Positions 35,385-48,378 of a DNA stretch of 64,000 bases are shown in pieces. Position 1 is the stretch's first letter, and each line of letters starts with the position of its first letter. The stretch lies in contig NC_059081.1 in assembly GCF_020497125.1 (NCBI RefSeq), positions 58,672,768 through 58,736,767 on the forward strand, written 5' to 3'. The notes beneath the pieces were generated by a model. That model saw only the letters and a list, made by a program, of their open reading frames with translations, had not been told where the DNA came from and ran no database searches. A program made the position numbers and the translations under genes. The stretch comes from Mauremys mutica. Taxonomy: Eukaryota > Chordata > Testudines > Geoemydidae.

Positions 35385-36031
35385 GGCATGTCTACACTAT
35401 GAACTTAAGTCGCTGTAATGTTAGGTCGACTTACAGCTGCCACAGTAATTACTACAGTGGTTCATGTCCACGCTGGCTGCCTCCTGTTGGTGGTGCGCAT
35501 CCATTGATTTAAGAGGGGCAGTGTAGGGAGCTGAGAGAGCCTGGGCTCTCAGTTCTGTGTGCAGCTCCCTGATGGAAGCCTCCCTCTCCCCCCAGACTGC
35601 ATGTTGGGAGCACGGCTTCCCCTGTGGCTTCTGTGGGGAGCTATATGCCCAGAGCCCAGGCAGAAGCTCAGTTCAGGGTGAGGAGTCCAGAGCCTGGACA
35701 GGAGCCCATCTTGGGGCAGGGAGCCCCCCACCCACCCCAAGCTGACAGCCAGGGCTGTGAGCCAGGCTCTCTTGTCAATTTCTTGGCTCTAGCACGGAGC
35801 CGTGAAATTGATAAGAATGAGGGCCAATAGTTGATATAAGTAACCTGCAGTGTCTATATGGACACTGCATTTCCCAAACTACGCTGACATAAGCCTCGCA
35901 TGGAGGTAGAGTTATGTCACTGTAGTAGGGCATTTATATCGGTGGAAGCAAGGCTGTAGTGTGGAAACTGACATAATTAGGTCGATATAAGCTGCTTTTT
36001 GTCGACCTAACTCAGTAGTATAGACCAGGCC
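35385..36031. mobile_element. MITE with GGCATGTCTACACTA termini
   Basis: Left end ggcatgtctacactatgaac and right end (minus strand) ggcctggtctatactactga are inverted repeats. Both are followed inward by aagtcg or ttaggtcgac motifs, typical of an abundant turtle MITE group. The middle 35480-35830 is GC-rich and non-coding. The host of this family is unassigned (Harbinger or hAT). Confidence 0.7.
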
Positions 36032-36481
36032 TTTAGTCACGTACTCAAGCAGTACTAGAAATGTCTGTTAACACACAGGATCAAATTAATCCCTGGTCTG
36101 AGTGCTAAAGTGATTGGAACTTGTACCCACATAAACCTAATGGGCCAAATTCTTTCCGTGTTTTAAGTGAAATTAAATTAGAGTTAATACTTCTGTTATA
36201 GTTGGGGGTGATAAGTGTTCATATGAAATAGGGGAGAAATCTACTATGTAGATTATAGGAGTGGCTGAGGTGACATCTTCATACTGATTATTTATAGGAA
36301 TATCAAAGTTGCCATAGAGGGCTTTCATTCAGTGACTTGTGCTTTCCAGCAGTGTCTGAATCCAGAAAATCATAATTACATGCCCTCTCTTAGCTTACTT
36401 GCTTCTAATTTCTCTTCTTTTGTTTTTTGGCGAGAATAAGCATACCCTTTTAAAATTAATCCTTTAATCTTCTTGTTACAG

Positions 36482-36574
36482 ACAGAGAGTGCCTGGGCTG
36501 AAGAATATTTAGAAAAGAAGAAAGGATCTCACAAGCGTTCAGCATCCTGGGGCAGCACAGACCAACTCAAGGAG
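36482..36574 (+). CDS. FAM117B: FAM117B internal exon (probably exon 3)
   Basis: This exon is 93 bp, exactly 31 codons, with phase 0 at both ends. The acceptor is cttgttacag and the donor is gag|gtcagg, which is weaker than consensus. It encodes a short acidic/aromatic start (TESAWAEEY), a Lys-rich stretch, and the highly conserved HKRSASWGSTDQLKE. The previous exon ends in KATQ, so the junction gives the KATQTESAW run expected for FAM117B. It lies about 6.5 kb downstream of the previous exon; the intron between holds a CR1 piece and an old hAT transposase. Confidence 0.85.
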
Positions 36575-36865
36575 GTCAGGAAAGCTATTGTTTGAAATAG
36601 AGTTGGGTCAGGCTTGTTGTCTGCATATTTTATTACCATGAGGTTTGAAGAAAGTGCAAACGTTTGTGTTTAGTCTTGTCATATAAAGATTGGAGGTGGA
36701 GAAAATAGAAATACATAATGGCTGATCTGTGTTTTAACTGATAGGATCACCGTGCAAGACACCAATATTTAATGAAGTGGGGTAGGGAAAGCAATGAGAA
36801 ATCGAGGAATTATCTGTTAGCTGAGAGAGGAGTTCAAATGGTAGTATAATTCCCGTCAAACTGAA
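36575..36865. other. Short intronic spacer
   Basis: Between the donor of the exon ending at 36574 and the left ITR of the DIRS copy. Nothing recognised. Confidence 0.5.
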
Positions 36866-37214
36866 TTCTTCTTTTCGTGATGATCCAATATTGTATTCCA
36901 CTGAGGGTTATGCGCCCCGAGCCGGAGCTTTTGAAAGTAGTACTGTTCAGCGGTCCACACATGCACACTGTGCCGCATCATGGCCTTGCCTGAGGTGATA
37001 AAGGGCATGGTGGGCTATCAGCATCTCCAGTTTTTTCTCTCCACCTCATGCTATGAGCCACAGCTTCTACTCTCCAATCGTCCTTGTGACACACTTTTTC
37101 TAAAACTTTTCAAAACCTATCCTTAGTACTGTTAGTAGTTTAGATTTCTTAGTTGTTCTGCATTTACTTTTTCTGTTTTCTGTTCAATTCTTGCTTTCAT
37201 ATCCGATTTAGGAC

Positions 37215-38483
37215 TTGGGACACTGCTTCAATGGTGTTTCCTGCCAAACGTTACCCCACCCCAGCACCCGGGCCTGGGTACTAGGTATGCTGAAGATGCC
37301 GGGGTTCAAAACCTGTGATTCTTGCCCCCACTCATTTTCCATCAGCAACATGCACCAGCATGTACTGCTTGGGGGAAGCCCCACATTGCGTCCAAGTACA
37401 GTATCTGCCTCCCTTGCTCATACTCAGGAGAACCAGATGCTCTGCCTCAGGAAACACCTTATGGAGGCTGCCATGGGATCAACATAGAATCCCAGCTGGG
37501 GAACACCCCCTTTACATTGGCCTAAACAGATGAAGAGCGCCCCCTCTACTGCGGAACCCTGCACTGGGGCCTAGTCATGAACCAAGGAAGCATGCACATA
37601 AGCATGGCAGTAAGTCTTTCTCCAAATCTAATGAGGACTTGTCACCATCCACAGTTTCCGGCCACGAAGTATCCGTGCGTTGTAAGTCTCACAAGAATAA
37701 GAAATGGCAGCACTGATCACTAGATCCACTGGTATCAATCACAGACCCAGTGACTCCACTGGCATCCCACAAACCATTGGTCTCCAGATAGATGCAGTTC
37801 CTGATACCGACTCCTCCAGCGGAACGGATACCATTGACCCCTGGGAGAATTGGAGGTGCCCTGGATCCCCATGAGTTATTCGCACTCCACGACCACTGAT
37901 CCGATCACCAAGTTGAAGGGACCCTTTGCCCGCTATGCTCCTGCTACCTCCCTTTCCAAGAGTCCTAATGGCACCGCCATTTGGTGAGGTTTGTGAATCC
38001 TCTGTTTTGGATTATATGGATCTCTGACACGGTCCACCACTCCTGTTCTGGAAGCGCGACTACTGGAAGGTTCCGACAACACTGGGGCACTTCCCCACCT
38101 TGCTTTACCTGCAGAGTTTGTATCGGGCGCTGTGGTCCCAAGCTACACAACAGCAGGGTCAACCGGGTTGGCCATACCGGAGATCATGGCCACAATATTC
38201 ACCCTCTGAACAGTCCCGCTTGGTCTGGGAGGACTCCCCCACTTCATCACCACAACTCTCGTCAGACAAGCATTCCAACGTGGCCCTGGATGCTGCACTG
38301 ATTAGCCTGACTCCAACAGTACTGACAGATCCTAAGAGGCATCCCTCATCTTCCCAGGACGCAGCTGCCTCTTCAATCCCCTCCTTCCCCACTGATGACT
38401 ATCGCCAGTTCCAGGAATTGCTGTGGAAACTAGCTAATGCCCTACACATTACCATAGAGGAGGTACTAGATAGTCAGTTGTAA
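37215..38483 (+). pseudogene. DIRS gag-like remnant
   Basis: 37215-37487 reads MPGFKTCDSCPHSFSISNMH, the counterpart of the gag start PGFKPCATCQRHMP in the 15.4-kb element. 38100-38483 reads QSLYRALWSQATQQQGQPGW and, at its end, DDYRQFQELLWKLANALHIT, the region expected at the end of gag. Stops lie between, so it is non-functional. Confidence 0.65.
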
Positions 38484-38509
38484 ATTGATGGGTCCACCCT
38501 TCGAACCGC

Positions 38510-39700
38510 TGACAACTTGTTCCCTGCTCTACATGTCATACAAGGGGCGTTTCTGATAGCGATAACCTCAGCAAGGAGGGTGTCTGAGCTCAAGGCCCTA
38601 ACATCAGAGCCCACTTACACCGTGTTCTATAAGGACAAGGTTCAGCTCAGGTCACATCCAGCTTTCCTCCAAAGGTTGTCTCCCAATTTCATATGAACCA
38701 GGACATCTTCCTCCCAATGTTCTATCTTAAGCCGCACTCAAGCGGCAAGGAGCAGAGGCTTCATTCATTGGATGTCCGCAGAGCAGTAGCCGCCTACTTT
38801 GAAAGAACAAAACCATTTATGAAGTCCATTCAACTGTTTGTGGCCATGACTGACAGGATGAAGGGTCTTCTAGTCTCTTCCCAACAAATTTCATTGTGGA
38901 TCACGCCCTTCATCCCTGAATGCTATAATCTGGCAGAAATGCCTGCCCCTCCGCTTACAGCATACACTACTAGGACTCAGGCTTCTTCAGCAGTGTTCCT
39001 GGTACAGGTTCCGACCCAGGAAATATGCAGAGCGGCCATGTGGTACTCCATACATACATTCGCCTCACATTATACGATTACCAAGCAGGCCAAAGACATT
39101 GCGGCCTTTGGTAGAGCATGCACCAGTCAGTGGGAGTCTAGATGAAGGTGGTTGGGGCTCAGTGGGTGGGGTCTGGGGCTTGGAATGGAGGTCTGGGTGT
39201 GAGGGACTCTGGGGGGGGGAGAGGGGGGTGCAGAGCTTCCTGCAGCCAGGGGAGGTTTCTGAGGGTGGCTCAGCCCCGGCCCCTCCTTCTCCTTGCAAGT
39301 GAAGAGGAAGTCGGTCCTCCTCTATCCTCAGCCCAGGCTAGTAGCTGAGTCTAGTGCAAGCTAGGTGCCACCAACTGAGGCATCCCCAGCCCCGCCCCCC
39401 CCCAATGCACCAGCACTGCCAGAGAGGAGCCTGTGACCGTTCTTGCAGCTTTCCTATCAGAAGTCATTTTTCTGTAGAGAAGCAAAGAAATCTGTGAGGG
39501 ACATGAATTCTGCATGTGCGCAGTGGTGCAGAATTCCCCCAGGAGTAACGTATGAAGTGCGGCCATGTGGTGTTCAGTACACACCTTTTCCACACACTGT
39601 ACACTAGTGCATGATTCCACAATGGATGCTTCATTTGGAGCAGCAGTCCTCCATTCCACAGTGTCCTTGCACCATGCTCCCATATAGGTACTGCTTGTTA
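38510..39700 (+). pseudogene. DIRS tyrosine recombinase remnant with duplicated C-terminus
   Basis: The plus strand reads FLIAITSARRVSELKAL (first catalytic Arg), a frameshift near 38690, then NQDIFLPMFYLKPHSSGKEQ to TRTQASSAVFLVQVPTQEIC and FASHYTIT. The HxxR box has become YTTR. Past the 420-bp insertion, 39550-39690 again reads AAMWCSVHTFSTHCTLVHDS and FGAAVLHSTVS: a second, different copy of the recombinase C-terminus in which the nucleophile Tyr is Cys. Confidence 0.75.
39125..39547 (-). mobile_element. Insertion inside the DIRS, related to the repeat at 63385
   Basis: The right edge, on the minus strand, begins ttactcctgggggaattctg, the same terminal sequence type as ttactcctggggaacttctg at about 63397. 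The interior is GC-rich with G runs. The left edge is approximate. Confidence 0.5.
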
Positions 39701-40151
39701 ATTGCCCTCAGTGGAATACAATAAGGGACCATCACTGGAAGAAGAAAACAAGGTTACTTACCTGTAACTGAAGGCAGTCTGCCATACCCTTTATTGCCTT
39801 GGGTGAGACTATAATGCGGCACTACTTTCAAAAGCTCCAGCTTTGGGCATATGGTGCATGCACGTAACGCTCACTGGAATACAGATAGGGGCTCCGCATC
39901 TCAAAGAACCTTTGTTTACTGGTAAGTAACCCTGTTATCTTCAGGTACTGTCATACTAGTATGTGAGAACTGGGAATATGTGCAGGTCTTCATAGAAAAA
40001 TGAAAGCTAATATTTTAGTAGTTTTTTATCTGTAGAGTAGCTGACTCAACATTATATCAAGTAGATTCTCATAATTAGCAATGTTTCCACTTTTACTTTT
40101 TTGATAATAGTCCATGTAGTAATTGAATTGAATATGCGAAGGGAAATCTGA

Positions 40152-41380
<1,229 letters not shown>

Positions 41381-41776
41381 TGCCACCTGGAACTGGGGTA
41401 CCACCGAGCCCCCCTGACTCCCCAGCCTGGGCCTCCCCTCACACTGTGCTGCTATAAGTTTCCAAGCCCTCCAAGCTTGCTTTCACTAGCATACACACAG
41501 GTAGGGACACACTTAGCTGCAGAATTTACAGGCTGCTGTGATCAGCTCTGCATGGGGAAGCTACAGCTAAGGAACTGCCACGCTGTTCAAGAGCATTCCC
41601 CCCTCTGGGGTGTGAACCCAAAATTACACCGTCTTGTGCTGCACAGAGATCTGTACAGTGTAAGCTCATGAAATTTGCCCTCTCCCTCAATGTGGAGAGA
41701 GAATATACAACAGCTTTTTGCCTCAAGGTACAACTTCCACACACTGGTTTGTGATGAAGCAAAGGCAAATTTATTA

Positions 41777-42574
41777 CCGTATTTTCCGGCGTATAGGGCG
41801 ACGGGGCGTATAAGACGACCCCCTAATTTTACAGTTAAAATATAGGTTTTGGCCTATATTCGCCCTATAAGACGACCCCCCCTTCCGAGGGGGGGAGCCC
41901 AGAGCCTTTTAAATCCCAGCCGCGGCCGGGAATCAGAAGGCTCTGGGCTGCCTGCTGCGGCGGGGAGCCCAGAGCCTTTTAAATCCCAGCCGCGGCCGGG
42001 AATCAGAAGGCTCTGGGCTGCCCGCTGCGGCGGGGAGCCCAGAGCCTTTTAAATCCCAGCCGCGGCCGGGAATCAGAAGGCTCTGGGCTGCCTGCTGCGG
42101 CGGGGAGCCCAGAGCCTTTTAAATCCCAGCCGCGGCCGGGAATCAGAAGGCTCTGGGCTGCCCGCTGCGGCGGGGAGCCCAGAGCCTTTTAAATCCCAGC
42201 CGCGGCGGGGAGTCGGAGGGCTCTGGGCTGCCCGCTGCGGCGGGGAGCCCAGAGCCTTTTAAATCCCAGCCGCGGCGGGGAGTCGGAGGGCTCTGGGCTG
42301 CCCGCTGTGGCGGGGAGCCCAGAGCCTTTTAAATCCCAGCCGCAGCGGGGAATCAGAGGGCTCTGGGCTGCCCACTGCGGCGGGGAGCCCAGAGCCTTTT
42401 AAATCCCAGCCGCGGCGGGGAGTCGGAGGGCTCTGGGCTGCCCGCTGCGGCGGGGAGCACAGAGCCTTTTAAATCCCAGCCGCCCGCTGTTTATACCCAG
42501 CGTATAAGACGACCCCCGATTTTTGGGGGTTGTTTTTTAATATAGAAAGTCGTCTTATACGCTGGAATATACGG
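41777..42574. mobile_element. TA-flanked DNA transposon with ACGGTA ends carrying a satellite
   Basis: Left end CCGTATTTTCCGGCGTATA and right end tatacgctggaatatacgg are inverted repeats with TA on both outer sides (41775-41776 and 42575-42576). Subterminal gcgtataagacgaccccc occurs at both ends in inverse or near-inverse form. The host sequence reads continuously across the insertion (atttat-ta-actacaaaag). The interior is a 70-bp tandem array. Confidence 0.8.
41886..42490. repeat. 70-bp hairpin satellite, nine units
   Basis: The landmark agagcctttt recurs at 41901, 41971, 42041, 42111, 42181, 42251, 42321, 42391 and 42461, exactly every 70 bp. Each unit has complementary 11-mers agcccagagcc and ggctctgggct, so each can form a stem. 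The first four units alternate cctgctgcgg and cccgctgcgg, a 140-bp higher-order period. Confidence 0.95.
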
Positions 42575-43397
42575 TAACTACAAAAGATAGATTTTAAGTG
42601 ATTATAAGGGGTAGCAAACAGATCAAAGCAGGTTACCTAGGAAATAAACACAAATGCAATCTGAGCTTAATACACTAAAGAGATTGGATATAAATAGCAA
42701 ATTCTCACCCTAAATGATGATTTAAGCCAGCTGCAGATTTTAAGGGGCCAGCTGCCCTTGCTTGCAGCTTAAAAACGCCAGGTGTTCCTTTCACAGGCTA
42801 GAAATCCCTCTAGCCTGGGTCCAGCAGTTCTACCCCAGTTCAGTCTTTGTTCCTCAGGTGTTTCCAAGAGTCTCCTTTTGGGACCAGAGTCAGTGAAGAA
42901 CCACAATGATGTCACTCCCCTGCCTTAAATAGCTTTTGATATGGTGGGAACTCTTCATCTCCAAGCTTGGTTCCAACGCTCTTCAGTGGAAAAACACTGG
43001 TATTCCAAGATGAAGTCTAATACCAAGTGGTATGGTCGCGTGCCCCGGTAGTGTCATAGCAGCCATGACTAGGAGGCTGTTTGTAGCATCCTCAGAATTA
43101 GCTTCTTCTAAGACCTGTTGTACTCCTGAATGGGCCCTTCCCAGCCAGACACCTAGACTGACGATCTTTTGCCTAGTGGGCATATCCCAGGTGTAAACAC
43201 GTTTCTAATAGATACATAGATAATATTCTTAACTTCAAATACCAAAATGATGCTTGCATATAAGTAGGATAATCATATTCAGTAAATCATAACCTTTCAA
43301 TGATATCTTACATGACCTATCTTGCATAAAATGCATCATAAATATGACATACTCATATCATAATATTATTATGGAGATTATGGGGTGTGGTGTCACA

Positions 43398-43600
43398 TTT
43401 CCATTCTAATCTAACAAATTGCAAGCAGGACCAGTCATGCCAAGCATAGGTCTCTGGCTCCTTCCCTTGCAGATTTTTGTTCTTGTTTCCCCTTGGGCAG
43501 GGAAAAAAAATGGTCATGCAAATCATCACTGATTGCCAAAATGAGCAGTAAGTCTAATTTTAGGGGAAGAGCAAAATTGGGATGTTTCTTCTTTTTTGTT
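43398..43600. other. Spacer between LTR-like repeat and DIRS fossil
   Basis: No feature recognised. Confidence 0.4.
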
Positions 43601-43920
43601 TAATGTGTCTTCCAAAGAAGAACAAACACACCTCAGATCTTAATCAAGAATTTCTGGATTAAATCAACAAGAACATTCTCACAGTTAATCCAGGGACTAA
43701 TAGAATGCTTCTCTAATAGACCCTGTCACTATCGGTACTTGAGATTCTTCTAGGGAAACTGTGTTTCCAATTCTTTGCCCTGCCACTTGGGCTAGCACCT
43801 ATCCTCTGAGTTCTCTCCAAAGGTGACAGTAGAATTAAATTTGAACGCTTTCAGGAATTGAAGGGTGAGCATTATCTAGATGACTGCTGATTTGTACCCT
43901 GTCTCTAAAACTGGTTGTCA
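43601..43920 (+). pseudogene. DIRS-type RT fossil
   Basis: The plus strand reads YRYLRFF, then FQFFALPLGLAPIL, and after a frameshift HYLDD at about 43872-43886. These are the RT core boxes in the order seen in the other DIRS copies. Short, broken and without ends. Confidence 0.6.
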
Positions 43921-44600
43921 AAATAGTTTCCCAAGCCCCAGACCCAGGTCAATATACCAGTCAGATCTTACCCACAAATCATGCTGTTGCCAGTCCTTTA
44001 GAATCTAAAATCTAAAGGTTTATTCATGAAAAGAAAAAAATGTAGATGAGAGTTAAAATTGGTTAAATGGAATTAAATACATACAACAGTTGCAAAGTTC
44101 TTAGTTCAGGCTTGTTTCAGGCTTGATAAGATTACTGCTGATTTAAACCAATCAAGTCTCTGGAGTATAAACATCCCAGCTTGGATGGGTCGTTCAGAGC
44201 TTCAGTTTCAAGCACAGTTCCTCCAGAGGTCAGAAGCAGGATTGAAGACCAAATGGAGGGGTTTCCATGGCCTTTTATATCTTCTGCCACGTGGAAGGAA
44301 ACCCCTTTGTTCTTACTGTGGAAAATCACAGAAGCAAGATGGAGTTTGGAGTCACATGGGCAAGTCACATGTCCATGCATGACTCAGTTTGCAGGCAGCA
44401 GACATTGCTCACATGCTAGCTTGAACATTCCCAGGAAGGCTCCTCAGATGTAGATTGGAGTCTCCCAAGGTCTAGTGTTAGTTAAGTGTTTCTTGATAGG
44501 ACTATTTTGAGTAAGTGCCCATTCTCAAGAAGCTGACCAAATGCTTCTACCAGGTAGATTTGTTTCTGGATTATTTAAAGACAACAGTTTCTCTAAGGCA
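43921..44600 (-). mobile_element. LTR-like repeat fragment
   Basis: On the minus strand an AATAAA (44019-44024) is followed by a U5-like stretch (aaggactggcaacagcatga, ctggtatattgacctgggtc). The layout resembles the LTR at 41381 but the sequence differs. Borders approximate; class uncertain. Confidence 0.4.
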
Positions 44601-47578
44601 GGGCTATGCTTTAGTAATAGTAGTAAGTAATAAGTAAAAGTAGCAAGAGTAATAGAGTAATTAGTATATTAGGAAATGTTACCACATAAATATATGAGAG
44701 AGAGAACTCTGTGGCAATTTCTGCTCAGGAAATGCTTGTAACTCATTGTTCATGTAAACAACAAAAATTCAGCATTCCCAGAACCACCAAACTTGGAAAA
44801 GACTTTTAACAGTACTCAGACTTCAGCAGAACATGGAAGAAGTGCATGTGTGGTGGTGGGAAAAGTATGCAAGGAAAGTAAAGATAAGCCAGCAGAAAAA
44901 TGTGAAAAGTCACTGATGAAGCAGCCCTCCCAATTCTAACCAGGGAGAGAAGCAATAGCGACAGAATTAGCAAGCTTATATATAATATATCTGCTCTGAT
45001 AACAGCTTTTATTAGTGCTATTATCTTTTTCACCATAATTTCAGTGCCCAAATACCCTGAGATTATCACCATTTACATCAGCAATGAAAGAGAGAACTAC
45101 TAATGCCAGAAATACATTGTTTAAAAAAAACAAAAACAAAAAAACCCATGAGCATGCAGTAGTGTGGTCTCCTGAAGGCCATCACATTGCTGCAAGAGAA
45201 AACGCAAAATATGTTGCTCATGTCATGTGTGTTAAGTTGCCTGAGCAAGTGCTTCCGCCAAAGAAGCCTGTTCTTTCAGTGTGGTTGGGGAATTCCTTTG
45301 GGTGGCAGTGTAGTCAGCACAGAGTTGTGCTGTCTCCAGTAGGTCTTTTGGAACCTTCCATTATAAGGTTGGATGGGAAGCAGGTGAGTAGTGAGGCAAT
45401 TGTTACATTTATTTTAGTGACACAAGAACAGAATGAGATTGGCTTTTTAGGTTCAATGTTGATTTGGGCCACTACTTCAGCAAACCTTTGAATTTCTAGC
45501 TATTTTTAAATTTATTTTTCTTACATGAATTTTTACTCCTGAGGCAGTGAGTAGCACTGAAGGTGCTTGATGATCCCTCTTCCATTATTATTTGTTTTGT
45601 CCTTTGGTTCTGATGTTAATGTTGCAATGCATTTTCACTTCGGTAAGATTTACAGACCATTTCATGGTTTCTAGCTCAAATGTCTTCCCTCCCCTGTATT
45701 TTGTTCCTAAGAACGCTGTTTTCTCTCCACAGTCCACTGCCCTACCTATCTGTAAATCAGGCTAAGCTGATTTTACACCAGTTAAAAGATCTGGCCCCCC
45801 ATCTTTATCTTCCCCCAGCCTCAGACCTCACTACTTTATCTTCTCTCGCAGTCTCCCCACATTCATCCTTGGATATTTGATGATCCCACTGACTTGTCTG
45901 GCTTTTACTTACTGACCTGCTTTCTTGATTTACTGCCTTGGATCAGTCTGTCCTGTTCCACCCTCCCAATCACTTCCTTGACATTATCTTTGACCAAGAA
46001 AGAATATAAATGTAGAGAAGCATAATATACACTTACTTGGAGGTATAGGATATTGGGGTCAAAGATTTTGGACATGTTTGGGAAAAATAGAAGTAATTAT
46101 CTATATTGGCTTTCAGTTGTTTTTCTTATGGAAAAGTCTAAATTTTTTCAAACAAGAAGGGCGGGGTGGAAGGTGGAGAAGCAAGAGTTGAAAAAGTAAT
46201 GACAACCTGAACTATGGAGCAGCTAGTGCTTTGATTATAACATGGATGAAGATTTCCAAACTTGTGGTGTCTCCTGATGTCATTTATGATGTGCAATCCA
46301 TCTAAACTCACCACACTAGCTGATGCAGAACAGGTGCTTCATTAAATAGATTACCTCTTTTCCAGGAGAAGTAAGGAAGATAGTACACAGTTCATGTTTC
46401 TCATTCCATAATAAAAGAACTTGAGCAGGTTAGGAAAAAAAAATCAGTTTAAAATTGGCCAAAATGGGGTTGGGGGGTGGGGGTTGGGAATCATGAGTTA
46501 TTCTTTTATTTTGATCAGCTGTAACTGGAACACTGGGCCTAGGCATTGTCCTTCAAGAGATCAGCACACAGCTAATCATAGCTCTATGAAGAGACTGTTT
46601 TTTTGTTTTTTCTTTAACAATTACCAATTTAAACCCCTTGAAATTGGAGGAAGACCTACTAGTTGTGTTGTGGAGAGACTTTTTTCCAACCCTGGAGAGT
46701 CAAATCTAATGTGCCTGAAGACTTGAAAGTGCCTCACACTTCCAATCACTGGCAAGAGCTCAATGGAAGAGAGCGCTCAGTTGCTAGGAAGAACATCAGG
46801 CAAATCCCAGAGCAGCACCATCAGTAAAAATTAGAATGAATACCAGGAGGGAGCAGGCTGGCTGATTGTATTTACCACTCTCTGTTTCAGCTTTCCTCTG
46901 TTTGTAATTGTTAATCTGAAAGTAATTGGAAAGTCTTAGAATCGAAATGGTGGAAAACGTCTTGAGTTTTTTAAAAAAAAGCCCAGAAAACAAATTATGT
47001 AAAACAAACCAAATGAACATTTGTAATGTACTAAATCTTGAAATGCAAAAAGATGAGGAGATTGGCAGTAATGAAATATTTCTCTCTCAGTTTAGGCCAT
47101 TCTCTAGTCAGCCTATGACTAAAGCTGCACTTGAGCAAAGGCTTCTGCAGAGCATTCCACTGATCTGTCTAGCTTATGGTTGGGGTACCAGTACCGAACC
47201 TCTTCTTGCTGTTAGAGAAGATACCACTCAGGACAGTCCCTAAAGTTCCTGCTGATGCAAGAAAAGGTCGTCTTGAACGCTGTACCATGCCTCATCTGCA
47301 GTTACTTTAAAAACTGCAGTGTGGATGTTACAATGTTTCTAACCCAGTATAGGAGAGCTGCAGAAACTTTTCGGAAAACTGCATGAATCTCCATTCTTCA
47401 TGTGGAATCCCCTATGGGCTGCTGGTTCCAGGAAAATGATCTAGATTAAGCTGCAAGAAAGGTCATGTAACTCCTGTGGAAAATTTCCAAAGCAACTAGT
47501 GACTCATTTATTTTTTCCTTACTGCCGATGGTGAGAGACCAAAACAAAAAGCATAAGCAAAGATTTCCACAAAGTACA
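44601..47578. other. Intronic sequence, nothing recognised
   Basis: About 3 kb without a recognised repeat or exon. Open frames at 45084-45491 and 46926-47243 show no family resemblance. Confidence 0.45.
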
Positions 47579-48378
47579 TGTCATGAACATACAGCTAAGG
47601 GTAGCATAAAATCCCTCCTTTACCTGTGAAGAGTTAAGAAGCTCAAATAACCCGGTTGGCACATGACCAAAAGGACCAATAAGGGGAGAAGATACTTTCA
47701 GATTTGTGGGGGAAGGTTTTTCTTTTGTATCTTTGTTATCTCCAGGACAGACAGGGACCAGGGTAGGAAAAATATATCTCCTAAAGCCATATCTGAAATA
47801 AGCATCTTAGATTACCAACTGTAAGTAATAGCAAGGAAATGTGTTAGATTATCTTTTGTTTTAGCTTGTGAATTTTCCCTATGCTAAGAGGGAGATTTAT
47901 TCCTGTTTTTTGTAACTTTAAAGTTTTGCCTAGAGGGGAATCCTCTGTTTTAACTCTTACTACCCTGTAAAATTATTTTCCATCCTGATTTTACAGCGGT
48001 GCTGCGTTTACTTTTTTCTTTATTATAAAGTTTTGTTTTTAAGAACCTGATTGGTTTTTAGTGTCCTAAAAACCCAAGGATCTGGTCTGTGCTCACCTTG
48101 TTTACCTATTTGAGTGGTATATTATTCTCCAGCCTCCCCAGGAAAGGGGTTGAACGGGCTTGGGGGGATATTTTGGAGAAACAGGAACTCCAAGTGGTCC
48201 TTTTCCTGAATCTTTGTCTAACTCACTTGGTGATGGCAGCATACTGTTCAAGGACAAGGAAGAATTTGTGCCTTGAGGGAAGTTTTTAACTAAGTTGGTA
48301 GAAATAAGCTTAGGGGGTCTTTCATGCGGGTCCCCACATCTGTACCCTAGAGTTCAAAGTGGGGAGGGAACCTTGACA
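47579..48378 (+). mobile_element. Solo LTR (endogenous retroviral type)
   Basis: An 800-bp block beginning TGTCATGAAC and ending CCTTGACA, with TG/CA borders. It contains aggggttgaacgggcttggg, agcttagggggtctttcatg and gtaccctagagttcaaagtg, runs I associate with a very common turtle LTR. No internal region or second LTR is nearby, so it is a solo LTR. Flanks gtaca and acata do not match as a duplication. Confidence 0.65.

Larger units (their letters stand above)
36866..39940 (+). mobile_element. DIRS retrotransposon, mosaic and deleted
   Basis: The left ITR starts ttcttcttttcgtgatgatc. Its complement recurs in the internal complementary region at about 39706-39740 (tcagtggaatacaataaggg). The right ITR carries the inverse of gagcttttgaaagtagtact and ends near 39940 with ggtaagtaaccctgttatct. 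The body has gag, then jumps directly to the tyrosine recombinase; RT and RNase H are missing. A 420-bp foreign block sits at about 39125-39547 near the recombinase end. Confidence 0.8.
41381..43397 (-). mobile_element. LTR-like repeat (probable endogenous retroviral LTR), interrupted by a MITE
   Basis: Begins TGCCACCTGG and ends GGTGTCACA on the plus strand, so TG/CA borders exist in either direction. On the minus strand an AATAAA signal lies at 41769-41775. The sequence, apart from the 800-bp MITE at 41777-42574, resembles an LTR family common in turtles; no internal coding region is attached. The class is from memory and uncertain. No target duplication seen. Confidence 0.45.

Noticed and set aside
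41886..42490. 70-bp array as a CRISPR
   Set aside because: Units are contiguous with no spacers, lie in a vertebrate transposon, and vary only by scattered substitutions.
47579..48378. Full-length provirus
   Set aside because: Only one LTR is present and no gag, pol or env coding is adjacent.
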